Part shown: one piece after another, positions 8,502-8,837 of the stretch | How positions within the stretch are numbered: the first letter of the stretch is position 1 | Layout of the letters: every line of letters starts with the position of its first letter | Source: Bacillota bacterium | GTDB lineage: Bacteria; Bacillota; Bacilli; Bacillales_B; DSM-18226 | NCBI GenBank assembly: GCA_021821235.1 | Contig: JAKACS010000098.1 | Coordinates: 1-8,837, forward strand | Direction: 5' to 3' | Length of the DNA stretch: 8,837 bases | The notes under the pieces: model-generated | Databases searched by the model: none | Told to the model about the DNA's origin: nothing | The model's input: only the letters and a program-made list of their open reading frames with translations | Program-made: the position numbers and the translations under genes

Positions 8502-8652
8502 CAACTTCCACTATAATCTTTTCAAAGCTTTGCGGTTAAAAAGTCCGAATCATAAATACGGAAAAAAAATCATAAGTTTTTGTGTAGATCATTAGCACTT
8601 TGCCCATTTTCACATACACTATATGGACTTATGCCATAGGAGGGAAATCAGA
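8502..8652 (+). promoter_or_regulatory. safA upstream region with sporulation-type -10 element
   Basis: This AT-rich non-coding stretch between the nadA terminator and safA contains CATACACTA at 8613-8621. That fits the -10 pattern of mother-cell sigma-E promoters (CATACANT) and equally that of sigma-K (CATANNNTA). It lies 18 bases before the ribosome binding site AGGAGGG (8638-8644), so a start near 8627 would give a short leader. I see no convincing -35 at the expected spacing. In B. subtilis safA is transcribed in the mother cell under sigma-E, which agrees. Nothing else is recognisable here. Confidence 0.55.
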
Positions 8653-8837
8653 GTGAAGATCCATATCGTACAGAAAGGGGATACTCTTTGGAAGATCGCC
8701 AAGAAGTACGGCGTGAATTTTGAAGAGCTGAAAAAGATGAACTCACAGCTCAGCAACCCTGATATGATAATGCCCGGAATGAAAGTAAAAGTTCCTACAT
8801 CTGGTGGGATGATCAAAAAAGAGGCACCAATGGGAAC
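8653..8837 (+). CDS. safA: SafA, spore coat morphogenesis protein with LysM domain (5' part only)
   Basis: The first 61 residues are visible; the gene runs off the right edge. SafA is a mother-cell protein that organises the inner coat at the cortex-coat boundary, binding peptidoglycan through its LysM domain and interacting with SpoVID. The visible part is one LysM domain at about 3-48: HIVQKGDTLWKIAKKYG, then ELKKMNSQL and IMPGMKVKVP, close to what I recall of the B. subtilis SafA N-terminus (MKIHIVQKGD...). After it comes a linker, GGMIKKEAPMG, the region where the SpoVID contact is reported. The start is GTG, fixed by AGGAGGG 8 bases upstream. It has no signal peptide, as expected for a mother-cell protein. 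The position after nadA is conserved in Bacillus. A generic LysM protein is the alternative, but context makes safA much more likely. Confidence 0.92.
   Translation, partial: MKIHIVQKGDTLWKIAKKYGVNFEELKKMNSQLSNPDMIMPGMKVKVPTSGGMIKKEAPMG

Noticed and set aside
8512..8517. Perfect TATAAT after the nadA terminator
   Set aside because: No matching -35 upstream (the position falls in the terminator stem); AT-rich chance match.

Overview
The window looks like a chromosomal core segment of a spore-forming, low-to-moderate-GC Bacillaceae bacterium. Three things suggest this: it has sporulation genes at both ends (spo0B on the left, safA on the right), it has strong AGGAGG-type ribosome binding sites with ATG and GTG starts, and its gene order, spo0B-obg-pheB-pheA, then niaR and nifS reversed, then nadB-nadC-nadA and safA, matches the order I know from Bacillus subtilis. 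I cannot name the species from sequence alone.

Left block (about 1-3089, + strand): the 3' end of spo0B (phosphorelay phosphotransferase), obg (ribosome-associated GTPase), pheB (ACT-domain protein) and pheA (prephenate dehydratase, phenylalanine synthesis). The genes are closely packed with no terminator or leader structure between them, so they read as the tail of one operon. It ends in a near-symmetrical hairpin at 3040-3088, placed where it can stop pheA from the left and niaR from the right.

Middle block (about 3087-8501): a complete de novo NAD module arranged around a divergent 100-bp control region. Leftward run nifS, a class V cysteine desulfurase expected to supply sulfur for the NadA iron-sulfur cluster, and niaR, the niacin-responsive repressor with a winged-helix and a 3H domain. 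Rightward run nadB (L-aspartate oxidase), nadC (quinolinate phosphoribosyltransferase) and nadA (quinolinate synthase), which are overlapping or one base apart. Together they turn aspartate and dihydroxyacetone phosphate into nicotinate mononucleotide, with the cluster supplier and the repressor encoded back to back with the enzymes. The control region holds two short palindromes and a repeated GTGTAAA element, the best candidate NiaR binding sites. A second terminator follows nadA.

Right block (about 8502-8837): a short non-coding stretch with a CATACACTA element that resembles the -10 of mother-cell sporulation sigma factors, then the start of safA, a LysM spore-coat morphogenesis protein cut by the window edge.

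I found no mobile element, CRISPR array, tRNA, rRNA, broken gene or foreign-looking insert, and nothing I would call an undescribed system. The most interesting part is the compact overlapping promoter/operator architecture between nifS and nadB.
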